Part shown: one piece after another, positions 1 through 11,509 of the stretch
How positions within the stretch are numbered: position 1 is the stretch's first letter
Layout of the letters: each line of letters starts with the position of its first letter
Origin: Marasmius tenuissimus
Lineage: Eukaryota > Basidiomycota > Agaricomycetes > Agaricales > Marasmiaceae
Direction: 5' to 3'
DNA length: 64,000 nt
NCBI GenBank assembly: GCA_029532415.1
Contig: JAQOTA010000050.1
Span: 1-64,000 of the forward strand
The notes under the pieces: model-generated
What the model was told of the DNA's origin: nothing
What the model saw: only the letters and a program-made list of their open reading frames with translations
Databases searched by the model: none
Made by a program: the position numbers and the translations under genes

Positions 1-1760
1 TCTCGTCCTCGATGGATGGAAAGCTGGGTGTTGTAAGATCTAACACGGCGAAGTGATTCGGTTCGATGGAGGTTCCTAGTGTGACGGTCCGGCGTGCGTT
101 TACCGTATGTATCATTCTAACCACACTTGGGCGGTTACAAATGACAAATTCGGCGGCAAACCCCATGACAAGCTGTTGATCCTTTAGCAGGAAATTGATT
201 CCTATAGGAATGCCAACTAGACATTGAGCGCGTTAGAAGTAAATAAGTAGAGGGAGATGTCAATTGGATAGCACTCACACTTCCTGTCCAGACGAAGCTG
301 GTGACATAGTGTTCGATGTCGCTTCCTCCAGTTGACCTTTCGACAGGGCAGAGAACAATAAACAGCACCTGAGCACCCGCTGCACTGGAGGCGACCCTGG
401 TTAGGACACTGAAGATATATCAGTAATTGTGAATATCGAAAAACATTTATTATCACATACGATCCCATTGCTACGCGGAGGATACGTTCCCTGTGCTTTC
501 AAACCTCGTCGAATAGCGCCAAAGCCGAATGCTTTCTGTGTCAGCTCCTCCCACGCAACCGCAACCGAGTTTGATTTCTCGGTCAGGGCGTTCTGACAGT
601 CTACACTGATGGAACGAACACACCGGAGAACCTCACTCAGAATTTCTGGATAAATCAGGTATTCTGAGAGCCGTCTCAGGAACTGGACAGCCGAATCATC
701 GATCTTCCCCCTCATCTCCGCAGGTCCGCATTCGACGTCAAAGAATTCCGGATTCGCCTTGATGAGGGCCGGAATAATACCAGCCTCCAAGGCCTCAAGA
801 ATCATGTATCGTCCAGCTACAATTACTCGAAAGTAATGTAGAATTTGGAACGCAATGTTGCGTATCCTCTGAACTTCTCCCGCAACCTCATGTCGCTTCA
901 TTGATGCTGGTTTTTGAAGGCCCCTAGACCTGCGAAGGATGCTGGATAGAAGGTGCGTAAAAGCCCCGACTCTGCCGTCCATAGTAGTGTCGCTACCAAA
1001 TGGAGTCTTATTCCGTCCCCACAACCTTGGATCGGGAAGTAGTCCGAAGAGGTGCTCGATTTCTTCGAGATCGTTCATCGTCGGTACTTCGTGCGCTAGG
1101 CGGTTCAGATGACGAACGAATAGCGTCGTCTGCAAGGGCACGTCGGCCAAAATATCGGTGTAGTGGTTGAGGTCTTCTTTCATCAAGATGAATACGAGCA
1201 CCTGAGACCATTGTCCCCACGACGGGTGTTTCCTCTCAATCGCGTCGAGCCAAATTCGGCCAATAATTTTTTCGAGTTTGAGGGAAGTCTCGTTCCGAGC
1301 ATTGCGTAGAGCAGTGTTGAATGGCTTAAGTTGTAGAAATAGGGGCAAAATCCAGTATGTGCGTTGGATCGTGTCGTAGCCATCCCGTGTGTCCTGAACG
1401 TCTGAGAGATGAACCTGATTCATCAAGCTGATGATCCACGAGCTGATTGTAGGCCAATTGTCTTTGATTAAGGTGTAAGTTGAGGAAAGGTCAAGTGAGA
1501 GATCGTGGGCTAGGCTGCACCATACAGCTGCAAGAATGCGGAACAGAGTGTCGGGGCTGGGGGAAGACTGGTTTACATCAAGAGGTTCAGGTGCCATCCC
1601 GACACGTCGAATGTTCTTTGTTCTTGAGTGCAACGCGTGGAGATGGGTAGAGACTTGCAGAATCGGCAATGAACTGGGTGACAATTTGGAGGTCAGAGAT
1701 ATTCCACTTGTCCTTGAAGTACTCGCGAGTGAACACCTGCCGTTTGGGCAACGCTGACAT
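1..1760 (-). CDS. MYND-type zinc-finger protein, 3' end cut by window edge
   Basis: Long helical region followed by a C-terminal MYND finger, a fold that usually binds partner proteins. Main exon 1597..461 (379 codons from ATG 1597), intron 460..409 (GTATGT...CAG), finger exon 408..279, intron 278..217 (GTGAGT...TAG), then an open frame from 216 to base 1. The finger reads C-x7-C-x2-C-x5-C-x3-C-x7-H-x3-C, with CSGCSG, AVYCSLPC and HRTLC visible. After it the frame runs on as FGIPIGINF and continues about 70 residues to the edge, so the C-terminus is missing. The 5' end is uncertain: an upstream in-frame stretch starting at ATG 1760 (MSALPKRQVF, EYFKDKWNISDLQ) may be a first exon, but I could not fix its splice site. 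The finger is certain; the partner and role are unknown. Confidence 0.75.
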
Positions 1761-4700
1761 TGTCTCTCGTGGACGATGAAAGTCAGTGTAGAACGACCTC
1801 AAATTACGGACTGGACCCTACCAAGTGCCTTGAAACCTTGAGATGCGTGATGGGAAGAGACAAGAGGGGTGATAAGATATCCGAATTGTTATCTCGAATT
1901 CTAATTGCCTTTAACGGCAGGCAAATTAAATTCCCACGTCACCAGGCGACTCATTCACGTCATGCTTCCTACCAATAACGTCCGCATGAACGGCTATCCG
2001 CTCTTCCAGTGTTTTGAAGGCCAACGATTTCTATGATTTAGGCTCGGGATGTGTTGGCCGACAGAACACCTGCCGAGAAGAAGGAGAGACACTCCAATTT
2101 CACGGCTCTGGTGAGCCGAATCCCTCATCTTGTAACTATAAGTCCTGGGTGTCTTGAAGCCCTTCTGCAGGCTGTGCAAAGTCCTAGTACGCTACCAACA
2201 ACATAGTTTCCCTGTCATTCATCTCTGAAAGCTTCGTGACAGAGATGGTGCATTCCTTCTCGCCTCTTCTTTTGACTTTCGATTGTGCTTCCGTAGCTCA
2301 TATCACCGACCGTCACAATACGCGTAGTCCGAGTTTCAATGTCGTACACGACTTCCATGAGCTTTCTGAATCTCAGCATACGCTGGGCCTTGCCCTGTTT
2401 TTTTTTTTGTTATTTAAGACACTAGTAATCTCGGACAACGCCTGACCCCCACTCGAGTATATCCGACTCCACTGTACTGGTGGTTTTCTCGAGAGTCGGC
2501 CAGGCTCTCAGTCATGTTCGATCGTCTACCGCTAATAGGACATCTTCTTCGAGCCCAAGCCTCCGAGTTCTTGGGTTCGAAAATTAATTGTACAACAGAT
2601 ATTACTCGAACGCGTAAGCTCTCGTCTCTTCCGTAATTCGTTCCCTTCACTATTGGAAAAAGGTAGGACTCACGATCTCAAACAGGGTCTCAAAGGTTGT
2701 GGTTCCGTGTATGAACAATGGACCCTGCGAGTACAATTTCTTGGGTAAGTGAGCTTGAGATGACCCTCTGGTAAACATCTTTGTCTCTAGCATCACGCTG
2801 GTACCTTCCGATTCTATTCTCTGCGCTGCTAAGTTTGTCATCTATCTCAGTGCCGAATATACACCTAACCAAAACGGTGAATGGATACGTACGCATTTTA
2901 ATTGCTTTCGCTTTCGCTCAACCGGAGCCCAACTCTACCGTCCAACATTGATACTATCAGTGGAATCGATCATCAATGCCAGCGATCTCAAGGCTTGGGA
3001 CTCGCGGAGCTGCTGGGAGCTACACGTCCGTGACGATTCTGTGCATCAGATATTGGCTAATAGCTCGACGCTCTCCTTTGTGAATATTCCCGTTGACTAC
3101 TGAAAACATAACTGATCAAAGCCACAATTTCTTCGGGAGCGGTACAGTCTAAGTAGTATTGCCACCCAAACACATGATTCTAACCAAGGAATTGACATAG
3201 ACTTTCACACATATTTTACGGTGCATTCAAAACGCACTCAGGATGTTATCAACTTTACGGGAATGTTCGCCAGGCTCGCTGTGCCTTCCGGAAACTCGGG
3301 ACATACTTATCTCCCCACCAGTCCCTTCAACTGTGAACGCGGAGCCCATATGCTCTCCTATTTCCGTGCCTTTGAGCTCTTCTCTCGGGTCTGGACGCTG
3401 GAGTCCTTAGACTCACTGATCCGGTCTTGTCGCTGCCCGCCATTGCGAGTAGGGAGCTCCTAGGACGCTGAGTACGCCTTAGTTATCAGAGTCTATTTCC
3501 CGTTGGAGTATAGCGACGGAAGTGTAGCGCTTAGCCTCTTGGTTGCATTACTCGCGAGTCAGTCCAACAAGGGTTATGGTCTAATAGTGTGAACTGAAAT
3601 ACTATCTGGCAGCGGCTGTGATATGGGGATCACTAAGAAAGCAAGAGGTCTACTTGGACACGGTATACAATCATGACGGTTCTATTGAAGATTCATACGC
3701 ATCATGTACTCCCATCAGAGACAAGCGCTCGCGTGATGGTCATGACTCACTCCGAGGCTAACTCGAGCTCGTGTTCGACCTCGGTTCGGGCGTGCTCTAC
3801 CCTTTTCTATATGTCGTTCGTGCCGTCCAGAATGCCAGGTAGCTATCCTAATAAACATCAAACCTATTTATCCTACAACTCAGCGCCATACCTTAGGTTA
3901 GAGTTCACGCGCACGTTTGAGTTGAATGTTCAACAGCCGAAGTGATACTGATTTTCGAGGCAACAGAGATTTTGTGACACCAAGTGACAAAGCAAACTGT
4001 CGCTCAATTTTTCTTCTTTTATCTCCAATACGATGGCACAATTCTCTGAGTTTGTACCATGTAAATCCCAACGAAAACCCTCTGTGTCCCATTCTCATCC
4101 ACTTGCCCCTGGTTGCTCTCCCAATTTGCCAAGTTTCGCCTAACAGACTCGTCATGAAAAACATTTATAACGGATTAGATGGATGGGATGCCATCGTGAG
4201 ATTGAGTGTGCTTGGTAGTGTGCGTTTGTTATGAACCTTGTACGTTCCGCTATTATCGTTTTTCTGCTGTACTATTTCGTTCCCATCTTCCTAATTTGCC
4301 TGAGCATTCCTCGCTTCACAGCCTAAGACTAATGATTTTTTGCTCACCAATTCCGAATTTTCCGACCGAGTCTGTGAAGCTGCGGTCATTCTTTGCAGAC
4401 GAATACTATAATGTAAAGAACCAGTTAGGCTTCACGCGGACGATAGGCTCAGCGCTCATCTCTCCAGGTGGCCGTTAACAGGGTCTTGGAAAAGGATCAC
4501 GGTTAGTAGTGTGCCGTGTATGTTCGTTCTGGCTCTCAGCTGTTCTGATTTGTTTGTTCTTGCAGACTCGGGTGTCAAAGGGCGCAATAATAGCTCTTGC
4601 AGCTTGAGATTACCGTTTGCTGACGAAAAGGTAGATTCGGCTGGTTTTCGAGCAGTTCGACCAGAGCGCTGACCCTCTCAGCGCTTCACTAGTACCATCT

Positions 4701-7268
4701 GTTTCGGTGAACGTTCGACCCAATGTCCAAGATTGCAATACCAAATCCACGCGTCACCGAGGATGCCGTCGTAGTATCTCGAGGTGACTGGGTGTCTTGG
4801 ATAAGGAGGGAAGGAAGATTGTGTTCTGGTTTGGACGCTCGGTACGGTCGTTTACCTATCCGTTTACTCTCTCTCGCTTCTTGCCTCGTCTATGCCACCG
4901 ATTCCCCTTGTTCGGTGACCTACTCTATTATCTTTACCGATTTACATGTTACTGACCACAATGATCTCGTCAAGTTCCGTTTCGAAGGTAGACCTATTCA
5001 TTAAGGCGCAGTATTCATCAAATTTGTTCCATCATCGACCTGGCGCGCGCCATGGAGTCAGCGACCTCCCACCGGGATCAGAAGCCACAACCTTGATCTA
5101 GGCAGGAGGCTTAGCCCGAGCTTATGCTGGTAAGTATGAGCCAGCGCCAACACGTTTACGACTACGCTCATTTCATTCGTTCAGACAACGACGAAGTTTG
5201 GCTACCCGTTCACCCTATTTGGCAGTCATACCCGACTCAATGCAAAGAAGTGGGATTGTTGCATAGCCAATTGTAGAAGCTCGCTGCGAGACAGGCTCTG
5301 TTCTTGAAGAATCCTTCGTAATCCCTGCTCTGGAACAGTTATTCGCGGATCGGGGTCGTGTCACTTCAACCAAACTTCGACTCTGTCTTGGGTTATGCGA
5401 GGGAACGGGATGAAGGGATAGCAAATTTCTGCCAACTTATGCACTCGGACTGGTATGTTCATTGTGTTTGCTCATATCTGAAGCCTACGTTACTAAGAAA
5501 GCGGTTTTCGTTGTAGTTATGCAAGAGACAGAAAACCCTGTAATACTGAAGGCGTACTAGACGCAGCAAGAGTGCTGAGCATTGCTCATAGGTGGTAATG
5601 ATATGGCATAGGAGCCCAGGCATCACAGTATCATCGGCTTCATGGCTTAGTAGTACGATTCTCACTTCGGGTGGTCATGAGTCATAGAGTTTCGTACGAG
5701 AGGCCTTTGGTTCAGTAACCCGTTGGCACGTCCTGCCGCCCTGGGTGCGAATCAAGCTGTTTCCCCGATTTCTTCTCGTGTCGGGATGTCCAGTAAAGTA
5801 ACTCTGCGCAAGACGGAAATATACACCCCATTTATGTCGCCTACTCCTTGATCTACCTTGGTGAGGCTGGCACGTTGAACCACCCTTTGTATACGCCCGA
5901 CTGACGTTCTGAGAAACATCGGGGGTTCGATGTCGATACCATAGCTCTGACACCTACAACCGACGAATTCACGTTCTTCAATATCCCCCAAGCCATCAGT
6001 AGACGCAGGACAATTCGTACGCCTGCTGGGAATCGAAATTTCGATCCGTGAACAGGCAATTGAGTATTGTGTTTGAATTACCAACATGATCACCAAGACG
6101 TAAGTAACTTGTATAAGCTCGGTGGGAATCACGATATTGTGTGCATCTTTATCACAGGGAAGGAAGTGTGTCTGCATCTTCAATCAGATACGCGAGGTGT
6201 ATTTGTGGATTAATGGGTTTATCCGAGCTCGGTTGTGATCACGGTGGGGTGAAGGTCCAGATGAACCCTTTGGAGATAGTGAACAAACCGTCTGTGTCCA
6301 GGCGAAAGAGCTACTGCTTCGAAAGTTCTTGATCGTTAGGCGGAAATTGGCGAGTTTGAAAAGGATGTCTACTTGCGGGCAGACGAAGATAAGAGAACTC
6401 GCATTTTCTTCAGTGTCTATGTGCCGGTGGATTGAAAAATTGTTCACGGTGTAGGCGAACACGAGGGTAAAGGAACGAGAAAGCTGTATGCAATACATTC
6501 AAGATTGTACCCGCTTTCGTCCTCCTTGATGATCAAGTGAACTTGGGTCTAGACTGAGTCACCGAAGCACTGATGTGAATTCGAGCAACCAGTTGCTGTA
6601 CCGTGTTGCTGGTACGTGAAGGTTGTCAGGCAACAACCGTAGTGGGAACCCGAACTGCGATCCTCTTGTCCAAGCTCGGACAGCCGATCGCATTGCTTGA
6701 TGAAGATCATTTCGCAGGTGCGTCTACACCGTTTTTACAAGTACCTGTGAGCTGCCTTTACCCATAGGACTCACCGTTGTCCGCTCTTTCGGCAAAAATC
6801 TGGAAATGAGCACTCGTAGTATTTTCTAGCATGACTTTCCAGTACTGGTCGTGGTAAACTCGAGACACCGGTAGCTTGTATCTGGACCATGATGCATGAC
6901 ACGCATATCACATTTGAAATTCCAAGGTTTGTCACGTCTCATTTCTTTCCCCTTTTATCTGGGGGCTAGCAGCGGTATTTTCAGCTCCCTGGGCTCTCTG
7001 ATTTGTTAGCAAACACTTTCTGATTCATGGAACTGACGGGAACACCTTGATTCGACGAAAATCGCACATCCCACCCCCATTACACATCTGTTACTAGAAT
7101 AGTATCAACATTAACGTGGATAATAATCGGCTTCTTGAGAGTAACTGGTGGCTCAGTGCAAGAACAGCCATCAATCAATCGAAGATTACAGCACTGTTGA
7201 TGTAGAGCGTCTCTTAATTGACCTCTACGACCATCTATCTCTCTCCTTCTCTCTTTGTTGTACCGTCT
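1761..7268. other. Long stretch without a supportable gene
   Basis: Only short open frames occur here and none shows a family motif, a consistent chain of exons or a signal peptide. The longest, about 143 codons on the minus strand at 5752-6183, has a plausible composition but no recognisable motif and no flanking exon I could join. I see no terminal repeats or tandem array. The likeliest reading is intergenic DNA mixed with decayed genes. Confidence 0.4.
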
Positions 7269-9010
7269 ATGGTTGCGATCTTGCCACTACCGGTTTTTCT
7301 ACTCTTCTTCTCCGCGCTACTCCTAGATTCGACCGCTCAGGCTCAAGGAGTAGCAACATCTGTATGCAATGACACCGGATTGGATTACTACGTCGCGGCT
7401 GTTGGGGAGACACCATGTTCGTTTCAATCTAAAAAATGACGCGGTTACCAGCTCTAATATTTCATCTCTAGGTAGAACCTATGAGCGCGTCCGACAAATC
7501 TGCGACAGCAATTGTGCGTTCTTTGCCTTTCCTTTTTTTTGTCGCTCCTTGGGAACTCATATCACCATAACTGCTCTTCACCCACTTACCGTTAGACCAA
7601 GTCGGGCAGATGGAATTGAGCAAGACCCCTTACGATACCTGTGATAGGGAGAATAGTGAGGAGGATTTGCCTATGTTGGGTCTATACTAACCCTCGGGGT
7701 AAACAGGCGATTGTTGTTGCAACAGCATTACCTTCGCGTTGAGTATGCTTTGCAAAACGTGAGACCGCGATTCGTACATCCTAGAGACCAAACCAACGGT
7801 TGGAAACTGCGCGCATTCTAGGTGTCAATTTGGAATGGGAAGGAACGGAAAAGGATGTGATGGTGGTGAGAATCTCTATATCTTTCATGTCTCTTTGCTG
7901 AGCTCTGAATTCAATCTCACCGTACGTCCAGCGGCTGGCACGTTTGAGGCCTATCTGACCGCTGGTCGCCCAGACAATACATCCTGTAGCCCAGCATTGT
8001 ACAAAGCGTGAGTTTGGGTCGATAATTTTATCACTTGAATAGATGCTCCCTGTTTAACTGTGTGTTCTTGCCATCAGTGTACCACTCAAGACTCAATCCG
8101 CCATATGCAATCAAGACATCAAACTTTATGACTACCTGTACATCGCAGGCTGGTCGGATGGAGCGTGGTAACTTATTGGTTCCCTTGCTGTTGCTTTGAG
8201 TTTATTGTTCGCTGATGGGTTCCAAACATCCTTAGGTACTAGTAAGTCCTCTTGTTGGTTTCATAGCTGAATGGCTTTCAAAGCCGTGCGCTGCCTGTAG
8301 CAAGTGGGTTGAAATGCGCCTACTAGAGGCCCAGGATGGCGATCCTGATAAAATTTTAAAAAAATGCCCGGCAGTGAACGCTGCGAACACAACGACATCT
8401 GTTTCCCCAACGTCAGTTACTGGCGCTCCCAGCAGTCGCTCCTCCATCCCCATCGAGTCTAGTCCAAAGCCCGAGTCGGATTCAAGTCGAGCGGGTGTCA
8501 TAGTAGCGATTTCAATCGGGATAGCTGTGGTAGTAGCGGCTCTCGTTGGATCTGTCTGCTATCTCAGGAGAAGGAGGGTAAACAAAACAGAAGAGTTCAA
8601 TGACTCGAGGCGAAATGAGATAGAGACTTACTGGCGAGGTAATTCTGTCTATAGCCCTTTATTCTACAGGCTCGAAACTAATTCATATCTATCCAGATGG
8701 GATTGAGCCAGAACCATATTCACTACATTGCATCACACCTAGGACGCTCAGGGAAGGGGGTGTACAGACCCCCTCTTATTTTGCTGGGACAATCGACCAC
8801 GATATCTTCACTTCGACTCTTGGAGAGAATGCAGATACCTCCATGACCACCACCGAGTTGGAGAGACACTTAGATGCGGGTCCCGTTATGATGGGCTCAT
8901 CACTTACGTTTCAATCGGGGCGTTTACCGCCTGCGTATAGTGACCTACTCGACGTCGGGGCCTCGGACTCGAGCATGAGAGAAGGGCATAAACCGACTGT
9001 TAATCAGTGA
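7269..9010 (+). CDS. Single-pass membrane protein with cysteine-rich ectodomain, 389 aa
   Basis: Ten exons: 7269-7416, 7472-7513, 7596-7655, 7707-7758, 7822-7865, 7932-8007, 8078-8167, 8236-8241, 8301-8638, 8697-9010. All junctions are GT-AG and together give 390 codons. Order: signal peptide (MVAILPLPVFLLFF...), cysteine-rich ectodomain (CRTYERVRQIC, YQVGQM, a CCCNS motif, LSMLCKTCQ), a Ser/Thr/Pro linker, one membrane helix near AGVIVAISIGIAVVV, an RRRR stop-transfer, and a cytoplasmic tail with an LPPAYSD motif near the end. The ectodomain pattern recurs in unnamed Agaricomycete membrane proteins. The PPxY motif is a common WW-domain or ubiquitin-ligase docking site, which is inference here. 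Exon 8 is only 6 nt; including it gives GWSDGAWYY, matching the family pattern, whereas skipping it does not. Receptor or cell-wall-sensor roles are guesses. Confidence 0.82.
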
Positions 9011-11359
9011 AGGGCTGGCGAGTGGCCATTGCTGACAAGCGGATATACATAGCGAGTAGAAATTGAGACAAGGGGGGGGGAAAAATAAAATTTATGACCC
9101 ACACTCGAATTTTTTTTTAAGGCAGGTCGAGGGGGGACTAACTAGCTACGTAATTTCCATATATGGTAAGACTTACCTTTTTTGGCTGCCCTTCCGGCAA
9201 TCTCCGAGGTTTTTCACTGACCAGCCTACGCTGGCATCTCTGGAAGTGGCGGCCATGAGTTTGGAGGGTGCTTATCATCCTGTGGAGCTCCACCTGAGCC
9301 TGACCTAAACTGAAGTCGCGCCTGGGGTGGGGTATGCCCCATACCCACTTAAGCACCACTACAAGGGCTGCAGGGATAATCTGTATTCCGAGCTAACTTA
9401 ATCACAACACATACACATCCACGATCCTTTGAATAAGTATTTAGACGCAAATCGCGTATATATGTCTCCAAGACTCAGCCATTTCTGTCGACGCTAATAT
9501 TGACATTTACACTCCGTTTTGGATGCCCAGCTTCCCACTGAATGATGCTCTCACATTCAATCCACCACGTTCGCACCCCGTGATAACGAGAAATATCGTC
9601 CGAGAGAAGCTCGAACGCGTTATCGTTCACTGGTACGCTCACAACTACTACCGTCAGCGCTTCCCATCCACGAATCGATATCAACTATCTTGATATGAGT
9701 CATGAAGATAAATTGTACTGTATAGGTGTCTCTAGACCCTTTTGCCGTCGCTCGTATCCTCAAATCGAAAAAGGTAGGGAAATCACAATTATACCTGTCA
9801 TCATTGCAACGTCCCCTGTAAGCAACCACTCTCTTTCTCTCCTTTTGCTACGATGACTAACTCTCGAGACAAACCGTTGATGCTTCTCCCCTCTATATCT
9901 TCCTTCCGAATCTAAATGCTTACGCCACTCATTTTACAGGTGCATACCCCATAATCCTCGGACTCTCCCTACCTATCCTCCGCCGGCATGGTCACCAACC
10001 TCCGCTCGTAGGCTCTATGTCTGGTGTATTGTCATCCTCTCCGCCCCCAACACGAACCAGGTCATATTCTACTCGACGGCTACGGCTTAGCAAGCCATGA
10101 AGGATTTCAAACCTGTCAAGACAAAGAACGAGTTTGAAGAGTACTGCAGGGTATGTCAACTCGGAATTCTTTACCCGCCTGGTGGTGGTGATGAGAATCA
10201 AAGATAGGGTCGGATTTGGCGGCGTTTTTAAGTGGTTCCCATTCGAAGGTCGAAATTTATCGATCTCCTTACCTCTTTACCTTTTGAATAGCGTTACAAC
10301 GGACTTGATGCTGATGAGCCAAACCTCCAGTTTTTCGAACCTGCGCCCGTCCCTCGTTTATGAATATTTTGCCGTTTGGGAATCACGAAAGATGGTCATT
10401 TATCCTCTCGGTGGCTGTTGATGGTACCTTCCGCTCTTTGACGTTCTCCCATCGTTTACTGAAAATTCGGCTGGAAGATATCTGCCTTGGTAGGAACATC
10501 TCTATCTGGCTGGAGATTTGTCAAGCGAAGCTATGTTGAAGCAGGCAGAAAACATCGACCGGGGAGCGTTCATGGCAGCTGCAGCCTCGAATCTTCTTCC
10601 GAGACTTATTACAGGTAGTATGCGAGGGCGTCTTTTAGAGATAAGCCCGAATCCCCGCAGCTGGTGGCACCAGTGGAATCAATTGTGAGTTCCGAGCTCT
10701 GCTAGAAAGATGATCGGATTCTCGGCACGAGAGGATCGTGGCGGTCATGTAAGCGCTCAAATTTATCCCACCGGTCTGGAAGCAGCGACGGTCATAGGGC
10801 AATTCTGTTATGTTATAGGCGACCAGCTCACCAGTTTGCGTGATCTTCCCACTGACGTGTAACTCTGAGATTCTAGGACTCATAACCGTGAGTTTGATAG
10901 AGTTCACGAGTCAGTTATTGGTACGCTGAACATTCTTGCACTATGTCATTCTGTTCGAAATTTAACCGTGGGTTGATAATCAATGAATATTCATAGGGCC
11001 TGGCTCCGATGTGGATAGTCGTTCGCCTGCGGTAAGTCCGGTTGACGGTAGTTACTAGTACATCAGAGCATTACCCCTCTCAGCCCCGATGAGGCTGATA
11101 TTGGATTTTACACAACTACTTGAGCTTCATACCAGAGGGACAGTCGATTCGCGTTCAGGCAAGAATCCAAGCTCTCGCTCTGGAGTCTGGTAATGATGGA
11201 GACGGTACGGAAATTTCTGCTGAGTGGTCTACAGAGAAAGAGGCCTGTCAAACGTACTGCTACTTGAGAGTACTGAGATTTGCTCCCACAACTCCGTTTT
11301 AGGTTGCTATATTCGATACCCACCGGGGTATGTACTGGATCCTTAATACTCAAGACTGG
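9011..11359. other. Gene-poor spacer, possible gene relics
   Basis: No complete gene can be built. A plus-strand run near 10497-10613 reads as a plausible exon (LAGDLSSEAML, then AENIDRGAF) ending at a GT, but neither flank continues it and I do not recognise it. A run of G near 9074 and a run of T near 9110 are the only simple-sequence features. Confidence 0.35.
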
Positions 11360-11509
11360 TTAGGGTGCCTGTTTTGTTGATTCCGACTCTATGGTCCCTT
11401 AATATCGATAGATCATGCTGTGAACGTATCTCTTAGCATCGCCTGGCTTGGGGTGTCATTGCAAAGAAAATTGAATACAGCTTTCACAAATCACTTGGGC
11501 CTGTGGCGT

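Noticed and set aside
2565..2590. Possible tRNA T-arm (GGGTTCGAAAA)
   Set aside because: No acceptor stem, D-arm or anticodon arm can be folded around it.
5752..6183. 143-codon minus-strand open frame as a gene
   Set aside because: No domain, signal peptide or joinable exon; length is not unusual for chance in this base composition.
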